The position numbers and the translations under genes are program-made. 64,000 nucleotides of DNA, taken from positions 74,973,249 to 75,037,248 of the forward strand of contig OZ038423.1 of NCBI GenBank assembly GCA_964036155.1, given 5' to 3'. Shown piece by piece: positions 36,735 through 54,847 of this stretch. How positions within the stretch are numbered: position 1 is the stretch's first letter; every line of letters starts with the position of its first letter. Source of the stretch: Diploscapter coronatus. Its lineage: Eukaryota; Nematoda; Chromadorea; Rhabditida; Rhabditidae. The notes beneath the pieces are model-generated. The model was given only the letters and a program-made list of their open reading frames with translations, had not been told where the DNA came from and made no database searches.

Positions 36735-36822
36735 TAGGCGCCGGAGCGACGCCTACGTGCCCCAGCCGAAGGCTGGGTCCTAGAAGACTGCGCTCGCGGC
36801 CGCGAAGCAGCTGCGAGCGCAG
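36735..36822. repeat. GC-rich triple-hairpin cluster
   Basis: Three consecutive stems in otherwise AT-rich DNA: TAGGCG/CGCCTA (36735-36755), CCCAGCC-GAA-GGCTGGG (36761-36777) and CTGCGCTCGC/GCGAGCGCAG (36788-36822). The middle one has a 3-base loop. It could be the terminal structure of a mobile element or a recombination-related sequence. No coding capacity. Confidence 0.6.
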
Positions 36823-37144
36823 CCTTCGAATTTTATTTTAGATGTATGAATGCATAAAGGGTCGGAATAATGGATTTTATGAAGGGCCAATTTGCCAAAG
36901 TAAGATAATTATATTAATAATGCCGAAAATTAAGCGTATTTAAAATAATAGAGCTTGAAAATAGCACATGGCACATACAGGCATTTTATTACGTAGTAAC
37001 TGATTCTGAAATTGGTATGTGAATATAGTTTATATTCTACTAAAATAAGTACCAATAATAAGTATTAATATTGAATATGTTGACATTAAGTTTATACAAA
37101 GTTCAAATCTTATAAACTCAGTTATTCAATTAGATTATTTAGTC

Positions 37145-39134
37145 ATGACGTATTTCAATTCATTGGATCAAGATAATATACTTCTTTTCTTATCTATAAT
37201 ACCACTGATACTAATAATACTTATGAAAAGAGCCCTTAGTAAAGTCAGTGGAAAATTCACGACATTTGAAAAGCTCCTATCGATGGAAACAACCCTCAAG
37301 ATGGTTGGAATAATCAATCTCTGTATAAGGGTAAATTGATTTACTAACCAGCCATATTGAGATGATATCGTGAGGGCCGAATAAGAGTGGGTACAATGCA
37401 TCGCAGTCATTTATTTTAGGCCAACAAGAAAGAAATAGTGTTGAAATGAGAGAGAAAGACAGAAAACTGCCTATTCGCACTCTTTCTCTGCGCTCTCGCC
37501 CACTCTTTGATCGGAGCAAGCGATACCTATTTTGATTATATTATATAAATAAATCGATGTTTCTATAAGAAAATAAAATACCGTAAATCCTCTAACTGAA
37601 ACCCCCGGATTTCTATTGTGCAACTCCCAAAAATCGAACATTCTCAAATCGTTATAACTTTTCATATATACATCGTAGAGATTTGAAATCAGAAGTCAAT
37701 ATACTTAAAATACTCATTAAGTTATAAACTCTTCCCAAGATGATTTTAGTAGATGGATAGTTCTGAAAATCCGAGGGGGGCTTCAATTAGGATTTACGGT
37801 ATCACTCAATTTAAGTATTTGGATGAGAGCTATCAAGCATTGAAGATGATGTGTTGTGGTGTATCAGAATATGATTACGTAAGTAGTTTAAAGTCGATTA
37901 AAATATTTTTATTTTGGCATTATTAATGATGTTTAGTTGTTCTTAATGTTTATCACGAATGAAACAATAGCATTTGCAAGCATTAGTAAATTTATTTCAT
38001 GTGCTATGGCTCTTCATCGATCATTTACTTTGGCTGAGTAAGTGTTAATACTCTCGATTATAAACGAGAGAGGTACTGTTATCTAATGACCCCTCTTCCC
38101 ACCCTCTTTTTTGTTTAGCCATCTGCGTACTCGATTTTCATTGTCACCGCGGGGAGAGAGCGAAGACGACGAAACAAAAAGGGGCGAAATGGGAGTCTCT
38201 CGCTAGCAATACCTCTCTCGTTTATAAGGGAGAGTTTCTTTGGTAGACATACAGAATTTGCAATTAAACAATTAGAATGCTTCAGCTCACCAAACGGCAA
38301 AATGTTAAACCTAATAAAACAACTATTTAAAATAGCCTTTATTGCATATATCGCTTTGACATGCTTTTATTTAATATCCATTGTAATTCGCTATTATTTT
38401 ATACACTTCGAATATCCAGAAGATAATCAGGGATTCAAGATTTCTTTTCTAATGTTATCATTAGCAGTAAGTTCATTCTGTATTTTGCTACGTAATTAAT
38501 TGTGCAATATTACAGAGTCAAATTTTTGAATATTCAAAGTTTTTCGTAGATGGAATGACTACTATTATTAGTTTGACAAGTGCAATATTCATATTAGTTA
38601 AAGTTCGGAAGCATTACAGCCAAATGACTACACTGAAGAAAAAAGATGAGACTGGTCTAAATAGACGTCTAATAACGCATGTATGATGGTTTATAATAAG
38701 ATTTATGTTTATGAGATATTATGCATACAAGATTTAATTCTATATACAAATATTTAGGTTATATGTGAACTTTTCACAAATAACATCTTCTATTTTTTTC
38801 TTTTTATGTCATATATGGGTGTAGATTTATTCGATCTTCCTGCGTCTGATCAAATAATGAAAAAATATGATTATCCATATAATAGGATTATAGACACCTT
38901 AATTGTAATTAATATAAATTTGTTCTTCATATATTGAAGAAAAATGGGCACGTATTTCAGTGGATATTAATCAATATGAATATTTATGGGCCAACATTTC
39001 AAACAATCACTCTATATTTTCTAGTCAAAAGGGCATTAAAGGTGAGTTTATCCAAAACGATCACAAACATGGATAAATTTAGCGCCTCGAAAATCAAGGC
39101 AAGGAGAAGCAGAAAGTACAGAAGAATCAAGTAG
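37145..39134 (+). CDS. Putative seven-transmembrane (chemoreceptor-like) protein
   Basis: A run of plus-strand exons encodes hydrophobic helices separated by basic loops: NILLFLSIIPLILIILMKRA (exon 37145-37330), then after introns MFITNETIAFASISKFISCA and LHRSFTLAE, FKIAFIAYIALTCFYLISIV (about 38251-38471), FVDGMTTIISLTSAIFILVK (about 38516-38681), TNNIFYFFLFMSYMGVDLF, and NIYGPTFQTITLYFLVKRAL, ending in a Lys/Arg-rich tail (ASKIKARRSRKYRRIK). Six to seven segments, this size and the basic cytoplasmic tail fit nematode serpentine receptors, but I cannot assign a named family. Two introns contain inverted-repeat elements (37579-37801, 38051-38234). The border of the exon near 37.8 kb is uncertain because it abuts one of them. 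The gene lies entirely inside the repeat-flanked inserted segment. Confidence 0.55.
37579..37801. repeat. Inverted-repeat element, family A
   Basis: Left end TACCGTAAATCCTCTAACTG (37579 on), with right end reverse complement TACCGTAAATCCTAATTGAAG (37801 back). The terminal repeats are about 34 bp with a few mismatches, enclosing about 155 bp. TA at both borders suggests a TA target site. It lies in an intron of the 7TM-like gene. Confidence 0.7.
38051..38234. repeat. Inverted-repeat element, family B
   Basis: The 28-bp terminal repeats CTCTCGATTATAAACGAGAG... (38051-38078) and ...TTTATAAGGGAGAG (38207-38234) differ at three positions. The interior is richer in GC than its surroundings. It sits in an intron of the 7TM-like gene. 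Confidence 0.7.
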
Positions 39135-39858
39135 CTCCTCAAAGAAAAATCAATAATATGCCAGTAATCAGTAGCTCTAATGTATGAATGATCAGCATTT
39201 ATTAAAAATGATTAATTTCAAATTATATCTCATTCGACACTTTCCATATTTGTACCATTGTTCATCATTTGTTTGTCATTGAAATGTAATTCATATGTGT
39301 ATTTTCAAAATCAAATAAATTATCTGAATGACAAACTTAATGAACACCTTACCAAGTTGCCTTGAAGACTTACTTTTTATGCGATATTCAGATCAAGGAC
39401 TTCAATTATAATTTGTATTTGAAAGTTTTTAGAGCTGTATCAAACTATTATTAAATGCATAAATTATTAAAACTCCCACTTTTGATTTCGACAATGAATT
39501 GAAAAACAAGGAAAATGGTTCAATTTATCAACTGCACTACAATTAAACTTTTCGAATCTTTAACTAATTACCTACATCAAATCAATGTCAGTAAGTATTC
39601 TGTATGTATCCTTCAATATAGACTGAGGTAAAAACTAGAATTTATCTGGTATAAGCAAAGTATGACTGTTCTATCATGCGCAGTTGCAACTTATAATTTA
39701 CATATTATGAACTGAGAAAGTAGATATTGTACACTTTTACATCTCTCCTCTCTTAGGCTCATTCCCTCGAAATAGCACGCGCCCTGAAGAGATGGAAGAG
39801 ATAGCGAAGAAAAGGAGGAGGAAATAGTGAAGAGGAGAAGGGCCAGGGCGCTGAGCAC

Positions 39859-40149
39859 GAATTTGAATATGATGTTTATTTACATTCTAGAACAAGTTAC
39901 AAGACTTCATTTAATAAAAACCTTATATAGCAAATATTGTAAGAAAAAATGTGCCATCACATTATCCAACCCCTACCCCTACCCTCTTCTATCTTATTCT
40001 GTATTCTTTAAACTAATAGATGCGTGGATATTTTTTTCATATTTATTTTTCGAATATTGATCATTTTAGAAAGAAAAGTCCTATTAAATTGAGCTTTGCA
40101 TCTTGTTCTAGAATGTTCTGGAATGTAAATAAACATCATATTTGAATTC
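39859..40149. repeat. Inverted-repeat element, family C
   Basis: GAATTTGAATATGATGTTTA... (39859-39896) and ...AAACATCATATTTGAATTC (40102-40149) are reverse complements over about 38 bp. The right arm has an extra AATGTTCTGG-like insertion. It is 291 bp long and lies about 90 bp from the right direct repeat. Confidence 0.75.
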
Positions 40150-40239
40150 TACGCCCTCGACTACCCTATATACCTGCTCTATATGGTTTAGCTCGTTAGC
40201 ACCCATATGCTTGGAATGTTCTAAAATATTTTCATTAAT

Positions 40240-40371
40240 TTCAACGATTGTTTTCAACAGTGCAACGGATTTATTCACGCGAATTTATAAAAAGAAAATC
40301 GATAGAAAATTTTTAAAAATCGAAATTACGAAACTAGACACTTGAAAAATCTCGAAAAGAAGTGCTCGATT
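40240..40371. repeat. 130-bp direct repeat flanking inserted segment, right copy
   Basis: Same sequence as 34869-34998 with about 10% difference. It lies in the 3' UTR position of the guanylyl cyclase, ending 7 bases from the stop codon, so this is probably the original location. Confidence 0.85.
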
Positions 40372-40378
40372 TTGCGTT

Positions 40379-47893
<7,515 letters not shown>

Positions 47894-48594
47894 CCTAAAA
47901 TGATAATATTACGGTATGAAGTTTCAGGGATTTCATAAAATAAAATTCACAGTAAGACTTCGGTAAAGTGAATATTTAATGAGCAAATCTATGATCAGTA
48001 AAGGAGTCTGCTGAAAATATTCTATCTTTCATAAAGATCACCAATTTCCTTTTCGACTTTTTATCATCGAAATTCCATATCTTCGTGCGCAAATCCGAAC
48101 CAAACTCGAATGCATAAAAACTTGTTATTTCCGCTAAAACTGTAGGTTTTGCGTATTTCCAAAGAGAAGTTCAGTCTTTAGACTAATTTTTAGTTTTTCA
48201 TTCCATAATAAAGATAGAATTTTAAATCTGGCTGGGATAGTCTTTCAATTCTGTCTATTTTATCTATTTATCGAGCTTGCTCCATGCGTAAGAGGAAATG
48301 CAATTTCCCATTTATGGGGCAGGATTTGCGTCTGAAAATGAGAAAATAGGAAGATTTGCCATTTCAAGAATGGAATAGATCGCGTGATTTTGAAGAGTAC
48401 TGTAGCTCTATGCTCGCTGCTAGACGAGAGAAGCGTGCTCCATTTCGAATTCTAGTTGCTCCGTTCGCGATTATCTTCATGACGTCTTTTTCTCTGAAAT
48501 TTTTATGCAATTGTTGCATATCTTTCCTTCAGAGTTTTCTATCTAATTAATTTCCAAGGCTTAGAAATTATCGAAATGTTAAAGTTTTCAGGAG
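47894..48594. other. Divergent intergenic region, guanylyl cyclase and LRR gene
   Basis: The two genes start 0.7 kb apart on opposite strands, each with a trans-splice-like acceptor next to its ATG (TTTTAG|G|ATG at 47894, GTTTTCAG|GAG|ATG at 48592). A 64-codon frame at 48356-48547 has a hydrophobic stretch (ILVAPFAIIFMTSF) but no donor in a usable phase, so it is not called. Confidence 0.45.
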
Positions 48595-51500
48595 ATGGTA
48601 TCATCTTCACCTCAGCCACCTACTTCTTATTCTCCACAAAAGGGTTTCAAAGTACTCCGAATCCGAACCATCCAAAAATGCAATTACACCTGTAAGAAGA
48701 GCAAAGTTCCACCGAAGACCAACTCACCCATGTTCACATTCAAAATCCAGCAGCCGAATGGTAAACAAGACTGTGGCAAAAAGTCGAACTTCACTTTCCA
48801 AACCCCGTTCCATCCGCTTTGCCCTCCATATCTGCACCCTCTCATATTCCACATCCTCATTACAACACTGTAAGTTGCCGCATACCCAGGACTGTGTTTG
48901 ATGACATCACTCAGGTTATCCCGCAATGCACGCGCCATGGAGAGCTTCTGCGATGACGGAATCGGCATATACAGTGCTATGCCTGACGTGTAAATAATCA
49001 CATTCATTCCAGAACAAAAATGCAATCTTGACAATACCATAACTGCAGAAGTCTGTCCCTGGCCAACTACGAATACCCGTTGTGGAGCGATGGAAATGAG
49101 ATGGATGCGAGCATAGCTGTGCCCGACCATTGCATGAGGTTGACCCAGCTGGATAACTACAAAAATCTTCTATACGGTAGGGAAAACTCAGATGGCATCC
49201 TTTATAAACGGCTGAATTAAGGTAGCCTAGAACACGGCGATTTCGCGACGAATTTCTGCAGCCGACGTTGCGAGCACTACGTGCAAGCAAGTTAGTGTTA
49301 TAGGATTCATTGAACCTGAAGGTGCAATGTAGTGCACGGTCCATTTCTCATCTGTCGAGCTCGTCTATACCAAAAATATTTGCCTTTGAGTGTTGATTAT
49401 CATCTTAGGAACTGTGAATTGCGCAATTCGTCGTTCAACCCTCGATTGGAACGTCGGTCTCGTGTCAGAGCCATGGCCCACAGATCAACTCAACTGCTCT
49501 GACTGGAACATCCCTCTGACAGAAAAGGGAAAGATCGACGTAAGGCTGCCACAGAATAGGCAACATGAACAACCATTTAGGGAATTTCGCTGAAATTCGT
49601 TGTATTCCTTGACAAAGACGCGTTCTTCAATAGGCCTCAGATCCTGGACAACGCCTCTCTAGCCCATCTCTCCTCGTTCCCTATTAGGTTTCTCATGATG
49701 GCGGGATATTCTGAGCAAAAATCTGATAAAGGTCATCTTGTTGTTGAGCAGCTCAAGGTTCGTTGTCAAGGTTATTTCATTTTCTCGGAAATTTTGAATC
49801 TTAGGAATTCATCGATAAAAATCCGGAAATCACTCAGGTTGTCCTGGGCAGCTATGGAGAGAGATTGAGCTTGACAAGGTAAACAAAAAATATCATATTT
49901 TTGATGAAGTGCAGCTTTTTCTAAACAAACTGATATATATATTTTTAAAATCAGGATAGGAATTCCCTGAAATATTAATTTTAGCTTCAATGGCATTCTC
50001 AAAACTTTGCCAAAATTCGAAGCGCTATCTTATTTTAATGTGGACAGTAAGGAAATTAACGAACAGGTAAAAATAGTCATTTTTGGGAAAAAAATATATC
50101 TTTAAAAATTTAGCCGCACGACGATTTGTCGAATTTGAGAGCGTTGACATTCAGCAGTGTGAGTGGAATTGAGGGAATACCCAAGTGGGTCCAGGAAGCT
50201 ACCAATTTGCAGGTAACATGTACATAAAATTTCATTTCTTTCAGGGCAAAAGTCGAAGTCTCCTGTATTCTTCTAAGGTTCATTATAGCCACCATTCGTA
50301 AAACAAAAGTTCTTTCTCCTTTCTCTACATCTCCTAGCCTAACATTTTGTGAATTTTACAAGTAGTGGTCGTAGTGGATAAATGAAAAACTCCGAAGGCC
50401 AAATATTTAGATGCTCCAAATCGCGAGTTTCCTCGACGATTCTTACGATTTGTCCGTGCTCGACAATCTGCCACAACTCGAACATTTCTTCCTCGACTGG
50501 TAAGTGATCCCTTGAAAAGTTGCAGTAAACCAAGAATACCAGGACCGGCTTGACCAAAATCAAAGCCCCATTTCTGGCGAAAAGCAAGAAATTGATCTCT
50601 CTGGGAATCAGAATGAGCCAGATTTCGTCCATTGAAGAGGTTGAATAACTAGAAAATATTTCTTTTCTAATTTTCAAATAATAGGGTGCCTTCGATCATA
50701 TGACCGAGCTTCGTTACATTTCTTTGGCAGGAAATAGTCTCCCAACGATCCCTCAAACTCTCCTCAAGCCTCTACCGAACCTGATCAATATCGATTTGAA
50801 AGGGTTAGCTTCGAAAATCTTCTGTTTTGTTCTACCTGACAAGGAGAGTTCAACTCATGTCATGCCGCTTTCATATGAATTTTCCATCAGTAAGGATTTT
50901 CTGATGTTCTAATCACGAATCTGAAGTCGAAAGTGCAACCACGACTCCTGCATTCGTATATGCAGAAAACTTTACAACGTAGCGAAATAGCATGTGAAGT
51001 TTAAATTACAAATTAGCATACATTATTTCAATAACAACTCTGCAATATAAAACACGTCCTTATGGCTAGGGTTCGCAAGTGATTTTTCGAAATTAGGGGT
51101 TCCGCTTTAAAACCTACACCATTGAATCAAGCTAGTTCTGGAAAGAATTGAACAATTTTTGCCTCACAAAATGGGCGGAACTTGCGGACTCTACTTATGA
51201 CACCCAGGGCCAGAAAAATCGCGGTTACACTTTTCGATTCCAGATTCGTATTCGTGATCAGAACATCTGAATCTCCCTATTAACAATAAAAGTTAGCCAA
51301 AAACGCTACGACATTAGATGAGCTTCATTGTGTGAAACAATTTTAGATGTGTGGAAACGAACCTGATAGGATTCGATAAAAGCACTTATTCGGGTTGTCC
51401 GAATCAAGCAAAGGTAAGTGAGCCTCACTCTCTCGTGTTCATCAACTAAGAACGTTTCCCTGCACAATGATCGCAGGGTCCTAGCGGGCGTGGCTATAGT

Positions 51501-52769
51501 GTTATACCATATCCATTTTAGATCGATTGCGATTTCATTTTTGAAATTGCACTAATTCATAAATATCCCTTCCTACTTTTATGATTATGAACAATTCTGC
51601 AAAATTCCAAAAACATATTCGAGTCTGTTTTCCTTTGTTAACGGACGTGATAGAATGAGCCTTTGAATACTGTAGATTTAGAAGCTTGTTCAATATCCAT
51701 TACTCTGATGACGCAAATTTATAATTTTTCTTGATCGAAAATGCCGATATTAGACCTCCTTTTGATGACGTCCCAATGATTACAAGCCCCTTTTAGTCCC
51801 TCACTGTTTTGCCGGAAATTCAAAACCCTGAAAATGTGATGACGCTGGAACTCTCTGGAATGACGCAGTTGGCCAAAAATGTGACACAACTAGCAGAGTA
51901 TCTGATGCAATTTAAAAACCTAGAGGTATACCGTAATCAGGGGGCAATTTAAAGAAGTAATTTAGATCCTGAACATAGCTGGAATCGGCATTACGACTTT
52001 GGCTGGGCTGAATTTGCACAAACTCTGCAACCTACGGATTCTCAACATCGGAAGCAATTCGTTCATTGGGGTATGTATGATTCGAGAATGAATGCCTTGA
52101 AAGAAGTAATTGAAAGATAGTTTCTTGAAAACTGGACCGAAAGTTGAGGGTAAATCTCAGATTTAGAACGACTGGTATCCAGAGGAAATTCACCTATACC
52201 TCCGACTTGAACAAATGCACGTCGATAATTGCAAGGTGGAAAAATCCCAATTTAGAGCATTTTCATCAGGTGAAAAGTTAAGATCGACAAACTACCCACG
52301 CCATTCATCGCAACTGTACGCACCTCTCCCGCTATGCTTTACGACATTCCGACGGAATTGACTTACAGTGAAACAAAAGCCTGGGCTGATACTTGTCAAA
52401 AAGGTAATTTTTCAGAATATCATGTGCACATAATATACCTTCAGAGACGACCAAAAATTTGAATTTCAAAGTTCCAAAGATAAAGTCACTTTCACTTCCC
52501 AAATTCAAGAACAAAGTGCGCAGACGTCTCTAAAAGGAAATTTAGACAAGCTCACTTTGTCCACCACATCTTTTCCATCTATAGCTTGTATAGAAAGTGA
52601 AAATAAAGAACACAACCGCAAGACAGTTTGTCGTGTTTCAGAGACTATGATGGCAGTGACGATGTTCAACTACGCAACAGAAGAGAAGAAATGCGTTTCG
52701 AAAATCGATGCTGTCCGAAAGGACATTCTGGAGTTGGATATGAAACGATGGGAAACCACTTGTGCATAA
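48595..52769 (+). CDS. Leucine-rich-repeat protein
   Basis: Sixteen exons join with consistent phases: 48595-48869, 49049-49176, 49409-49539, 49581-49757, 49805-49878, 49985-50066, 50114-50212, 50411-50499, 50543-50639, 50685-50803, 51347-51413, 51797-51925, 51966-52070, 52167-52235, 52283-52403, and 52447-52769, about 694 residues. Repeats of LRR type recur: LTTLSLSLAN-like start, PHDDLSNLRALTFSSVSGIE, LDNLPQLEHFFLDW, LRYISLAGNSLPTIPQTLL, NVMTLELSGMTQLAKNVTQL, CNLRILNIGSNSFIG. No signal peptide or transmembrane helix is evident, so an intracellular binding protein is as likely as a secreted one, and no partner can be inferred. The last acceptor is nested: CAG|AG|ACG. The second AG keeps a long, Cys-containing tail to 52769. 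The first gives a Lys/Arg-rich tail stopping at 52533. The start follows GTTTTCAG by 3 bases. Confidence 0.72.
50914..51256. repeat. Inverted-repeat element, family E copy 1
   Basis: Left end CACGAATCTGAAGTCGAAA, right end TTTTCGATTCCAGATTCGT...CGTG, in the long intron of the LRR gene. Shares both ends with the element at 55994-56237. Confidence 0.65.
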
Positions 52770-53097
52770 GAATTCCGCCATTTTTGACTAATTTGGATCT
52801 ACTGGGAATTTAGTGATATTTTGCTGATTTTAGAATGGAATTATTATGGATTTTTCACCCTAAATTTTGTAATTCCAATTCTAGTTTAAAAAAAACGACA
52901 ACACGATTTATTTGGTGTTTACGGATAGACTTGGGTTGATATTTTGGTCGAGATCCCGTGAATAAAGCTGTTGATCTGTTGCTGTTGCGCATTATGCGAC
53001 ATTTTAATAGAGTATAAATAAATGGAACTAAAGATGAGTATTTCGTCGTTTCTTCGTGCGGCACGATTGTATCTTTCGATGTGCGGCAAAATCCCCG
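52770..53097. other. Convergent 3' region
   Basis: Between the LRR stop and the alpha/beta hydrolase stop on the opposite strand. No exon is seen. AATAAA at 52971-52976 is a possible poly(A) signal for the LRR gene. Confidence 0.4.
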
Positions 53098-53915
53098 TCA
53101 GAAGCTTTTCTTCTTGACATTCGGCAGCGAAACGGTAGTGTCTGTCTCATACAGCGAGGGCAGGAATGTGTCGTAGCGTTGCACTTCTGAAAATTGAAGA
53201 GTAATTGTAAGTGCAACGAAAATGACTAATTTTTATTAGCCAAAATTTTTGAGTCGAAAAATATCACGGTCAAAGAATCATGTGAAACTTTTCTTTATTT
53301 GTTAGAGCGTAATTTGCAAATACCTATGAACCAGTATTCACAGAAATAATAAAAAGAAGAAAAAAGGGTCATATTTGAATAATGTGATTTTTCAGGTTCG
53401 CTGTTCATTTGGCATAGACAGAATATCCTTCGGAAAGCTATATTTTAGTGGGAAGATTCAATTTACAAATGAAACGTGCAAAAATAAACGAACCTTCTTC
53501 AAATTTGGTCTTGGCTTCTTCCCTGGCAGTGGTCTTGTAGGCGTGCCATTTCGACGGAATGTCCAGTCGCTCGAATAGGAAACTTCGCACTTTATCCCAC
53601 ACCTTCCGCTCGCAGAATATTCCCTCAAAGTTTCAATTGGTTCCCAATTTGTAAAGATCACTATTTCACGATTCTTCTTCACAATGAAATTTGATAAAGT
53701 ACAGGTCAGCGATAGATAAATGCAAATAATAAAGAGGCGGGAATAGGACTATCAAGGGTGATGAGCGACAAGTCGTCTGATTCTCTATTGTGAATAAGCA
53801 AAAGTCAGTGGGGACAAAAACCCTACTTGATGCCCAGAGCCGTCCATCAGAAAAATCTCGCTGCCTTCGATCACATCCCGCATTGCGACGCCGTGGCTGT
53901 GCGAAATAAGGATGT
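53098..53915 (-). pseudogene. 3' end of an alpha/beta hydrolase, 5' half missing
   Basis: Three exons in phase: 53827-53915, 53494-53623, 53098-53186. The first reads ILISHSHGVAMRDVIEGSEI then FLMDGSGHQ, where GSGH fits the catalytic histidine of alpha/beta hydrolases after the last strand. It continues VWDKVRSFLFERLDIPSKW and ends SLYETDTTVSLPNVKKKSF. The upstream exon, required by a phase-1 acceptor at 53915, should carry the G-x-S-x-G nucleophile, but none is visible in the 450 bp before the plus-strand gene at 54364. A repeat end lies at 53998-54038. Either the gene is truncated, or its 5' exons lie further upstream, beyond or around the small plus-strand gene. The 53623 acceptor (TTTGAG) is weak. 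Confidence 0.5.
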
Positions 53916-54363
53916 CTGAAAAATTATCTTGCAAAAAAAATCATTTCGGATTTTTTTTTCTGAAAAGTTCAGATCTTAAATATTCGGCAATTAGGAAATT
54001 ACGAGGTGACGGGATGACGAGATCCATTAGTTAGGGATAAACCAGTAGGGTTGCAAATATTATAGCTCGAGTGAAGATCAGCTTCAAGCTATGATAGTGT
54101 TCAGAGAGCGAGCTCGCCCCGATTAACATCAGCATTCCGTCGTGGGTCGGGCAGAATTGGAAGAGTAATCTATTTATGAGCCCGCAATCTGGAGGTCAAA
54201 GTAGTGCACGGTTATTTTTCAATGTTATAGAAAGAAATAGCACGCGAAAAGGGGAAACTGGCTTAAAATCACATTTCTCCCTTTTTTCGACTTCCCAGAT
54301 TTTGGACCCTGCAATATGACTTAAGGAATCATCCAAAAATTAATATAATCAATTTCAGTCTCG
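53916..54363. other. Gap with repeat remnants
   Basis: Contains the family F-like end at 53998-54038, an AAATAGCACGCG motif at 54238, and the 5' flank of the small coiled-coil gene, whose ATG is five bases after a TTTCAG. No hydrolase exon found. Confidence 0.4.
53998..54038. repeat. Repeat end related to family F
   Basis: ATTACGAGGTGACGGGATGA with a TTAGTTAGGG continuation, closely similar to 33154-33194. Confidence 0.45.
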
Positions 54364-54745
54364 ATGAAGACGAAGAAAGTGAGCGGAGCCGAGGAGGAAT
54401 ACGGAAAGAAGGGGCCGTGCGAGCTGTGCGCAGTCAAGGATGAGGAGATCCGCAGACTCAATGAGAGGGTATAATTAATAGGAATCTCGCATCACATCAA
54501 ATGAGGAAATTGATCACGAAGACAATCGTGCTAAAGAAAATCATGAGAATATCTTGCCAACCTTCGTCAGTTTCATCGTCTAATTTGTCATTATTGGTTA
54601 ACTTCAAGCGAGTTCACAACTAAAGTATTTCTAATATCCGCTTGCTCAGCTCGACAACGCCCTGAGAATGGCGATCAGTGCCATTACATTCAAACCCAGC
54701 AGCGACGCGCAGGCGGTAAACGCAAAGATGAGCGGGACTTTGTGA
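54364..54745 (+). CDS. Small CxxC coiled-coil protein (66 aa)
   Basis: Two exons, 54364-54468 and 54650-54745, join in phase 0. The protein starts MKTKKVSGAEEEYGKKG, has CELC, then a charged heptad-like helix (VKDEEIRRLNERLDNALRMA) and ends QAVNAKMSGTL. The CxxC followed by a coiled coil could hold a metal or form a redox pair, but no known family is recognised. The ATG is 5 bases after a TTTCAG acceptor, suggesting trans-splicing, and a double AATAAA follows about 95 bases after the stop, so this looks like a complete, expressed short gene. It lies between the hydrolase remnant and NADK2, on the opposite strand to both. Confidence 0.6.
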
Positions 54746-54837
54746 GATACTAACAAAAACACGACACAGGCTTCCGCAACAATGAACTAACTCAACTTAC
54801 TCAAGCAAACTCAAAATCAACTGAACCACCTGCATCG

Positions 54838-54847
54838 AATAAATAAA
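54838..54847 (+). terminator. Poly(A) signals of the small gene
   Basis: Overlapping AATAAATAAA about 93 bases after the stop codon at 54745, a normal 3' UTR length for a nematode gene. Confidence 0.55.

Larger units (their letters stand above)
34999..40239. other. Inserted 5.2-kb segment between cyclin T and the guanylyl cyclase
   Basis: This AT-rich segment is bracketed by the 130-bp direct repeats. The right repeat ends 7 bases before the guanylyl cyclase stop codon, and the left repeat lies about 400 bp upstream of the cyclin T ATG. The simplest reading is that the spacer between two same-strand genes was duplicated when the segment entered. It carries a 7TM-like gene on the plus strand, three inverted-repeat elements, a GC-rich hairpin cluster, a possible LTR remnant and a possible gene fragment near 35.2 kb. 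A 130-bp target duplication fits no ordinary transposon, so a repair-based or segmental-duplication origin is more likely. Confidence 0.65.
39135..40378. other. Right part of inserted segment, no gene seen
   Basis: AT-rich sequence downstream of the 7TM-like gene. It contains a purine-rich patch at 39770-39850 with AAATAGCACGCG, the family C element (39859-40149) and the right direct repeat. No supported coding exon. Confidence 0.45.

Noticed and set aside
48356..48547. Hydrophobic 64-codon frame as a signal-anchor first exon of the LRR gene
   Set aside because: No donor in a phase compatible with the exon at 48595, which itself has a trans-splice-like acceptor before its ATG.
48890..48914. 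25-base micro-exon in the LRR gene
   Set aside because: It would create an in-frame TGA with the preceding exon. Joining 48869 directly to 49049 keeps the frame.
48684..49344. Long minus-strand open frames (up to 148 codons) opposite the first LRR exons
   Set aside because: The plus-strand exons have matching phases and LRR sequence. The minus frames show no family resemblance and no splice logic.
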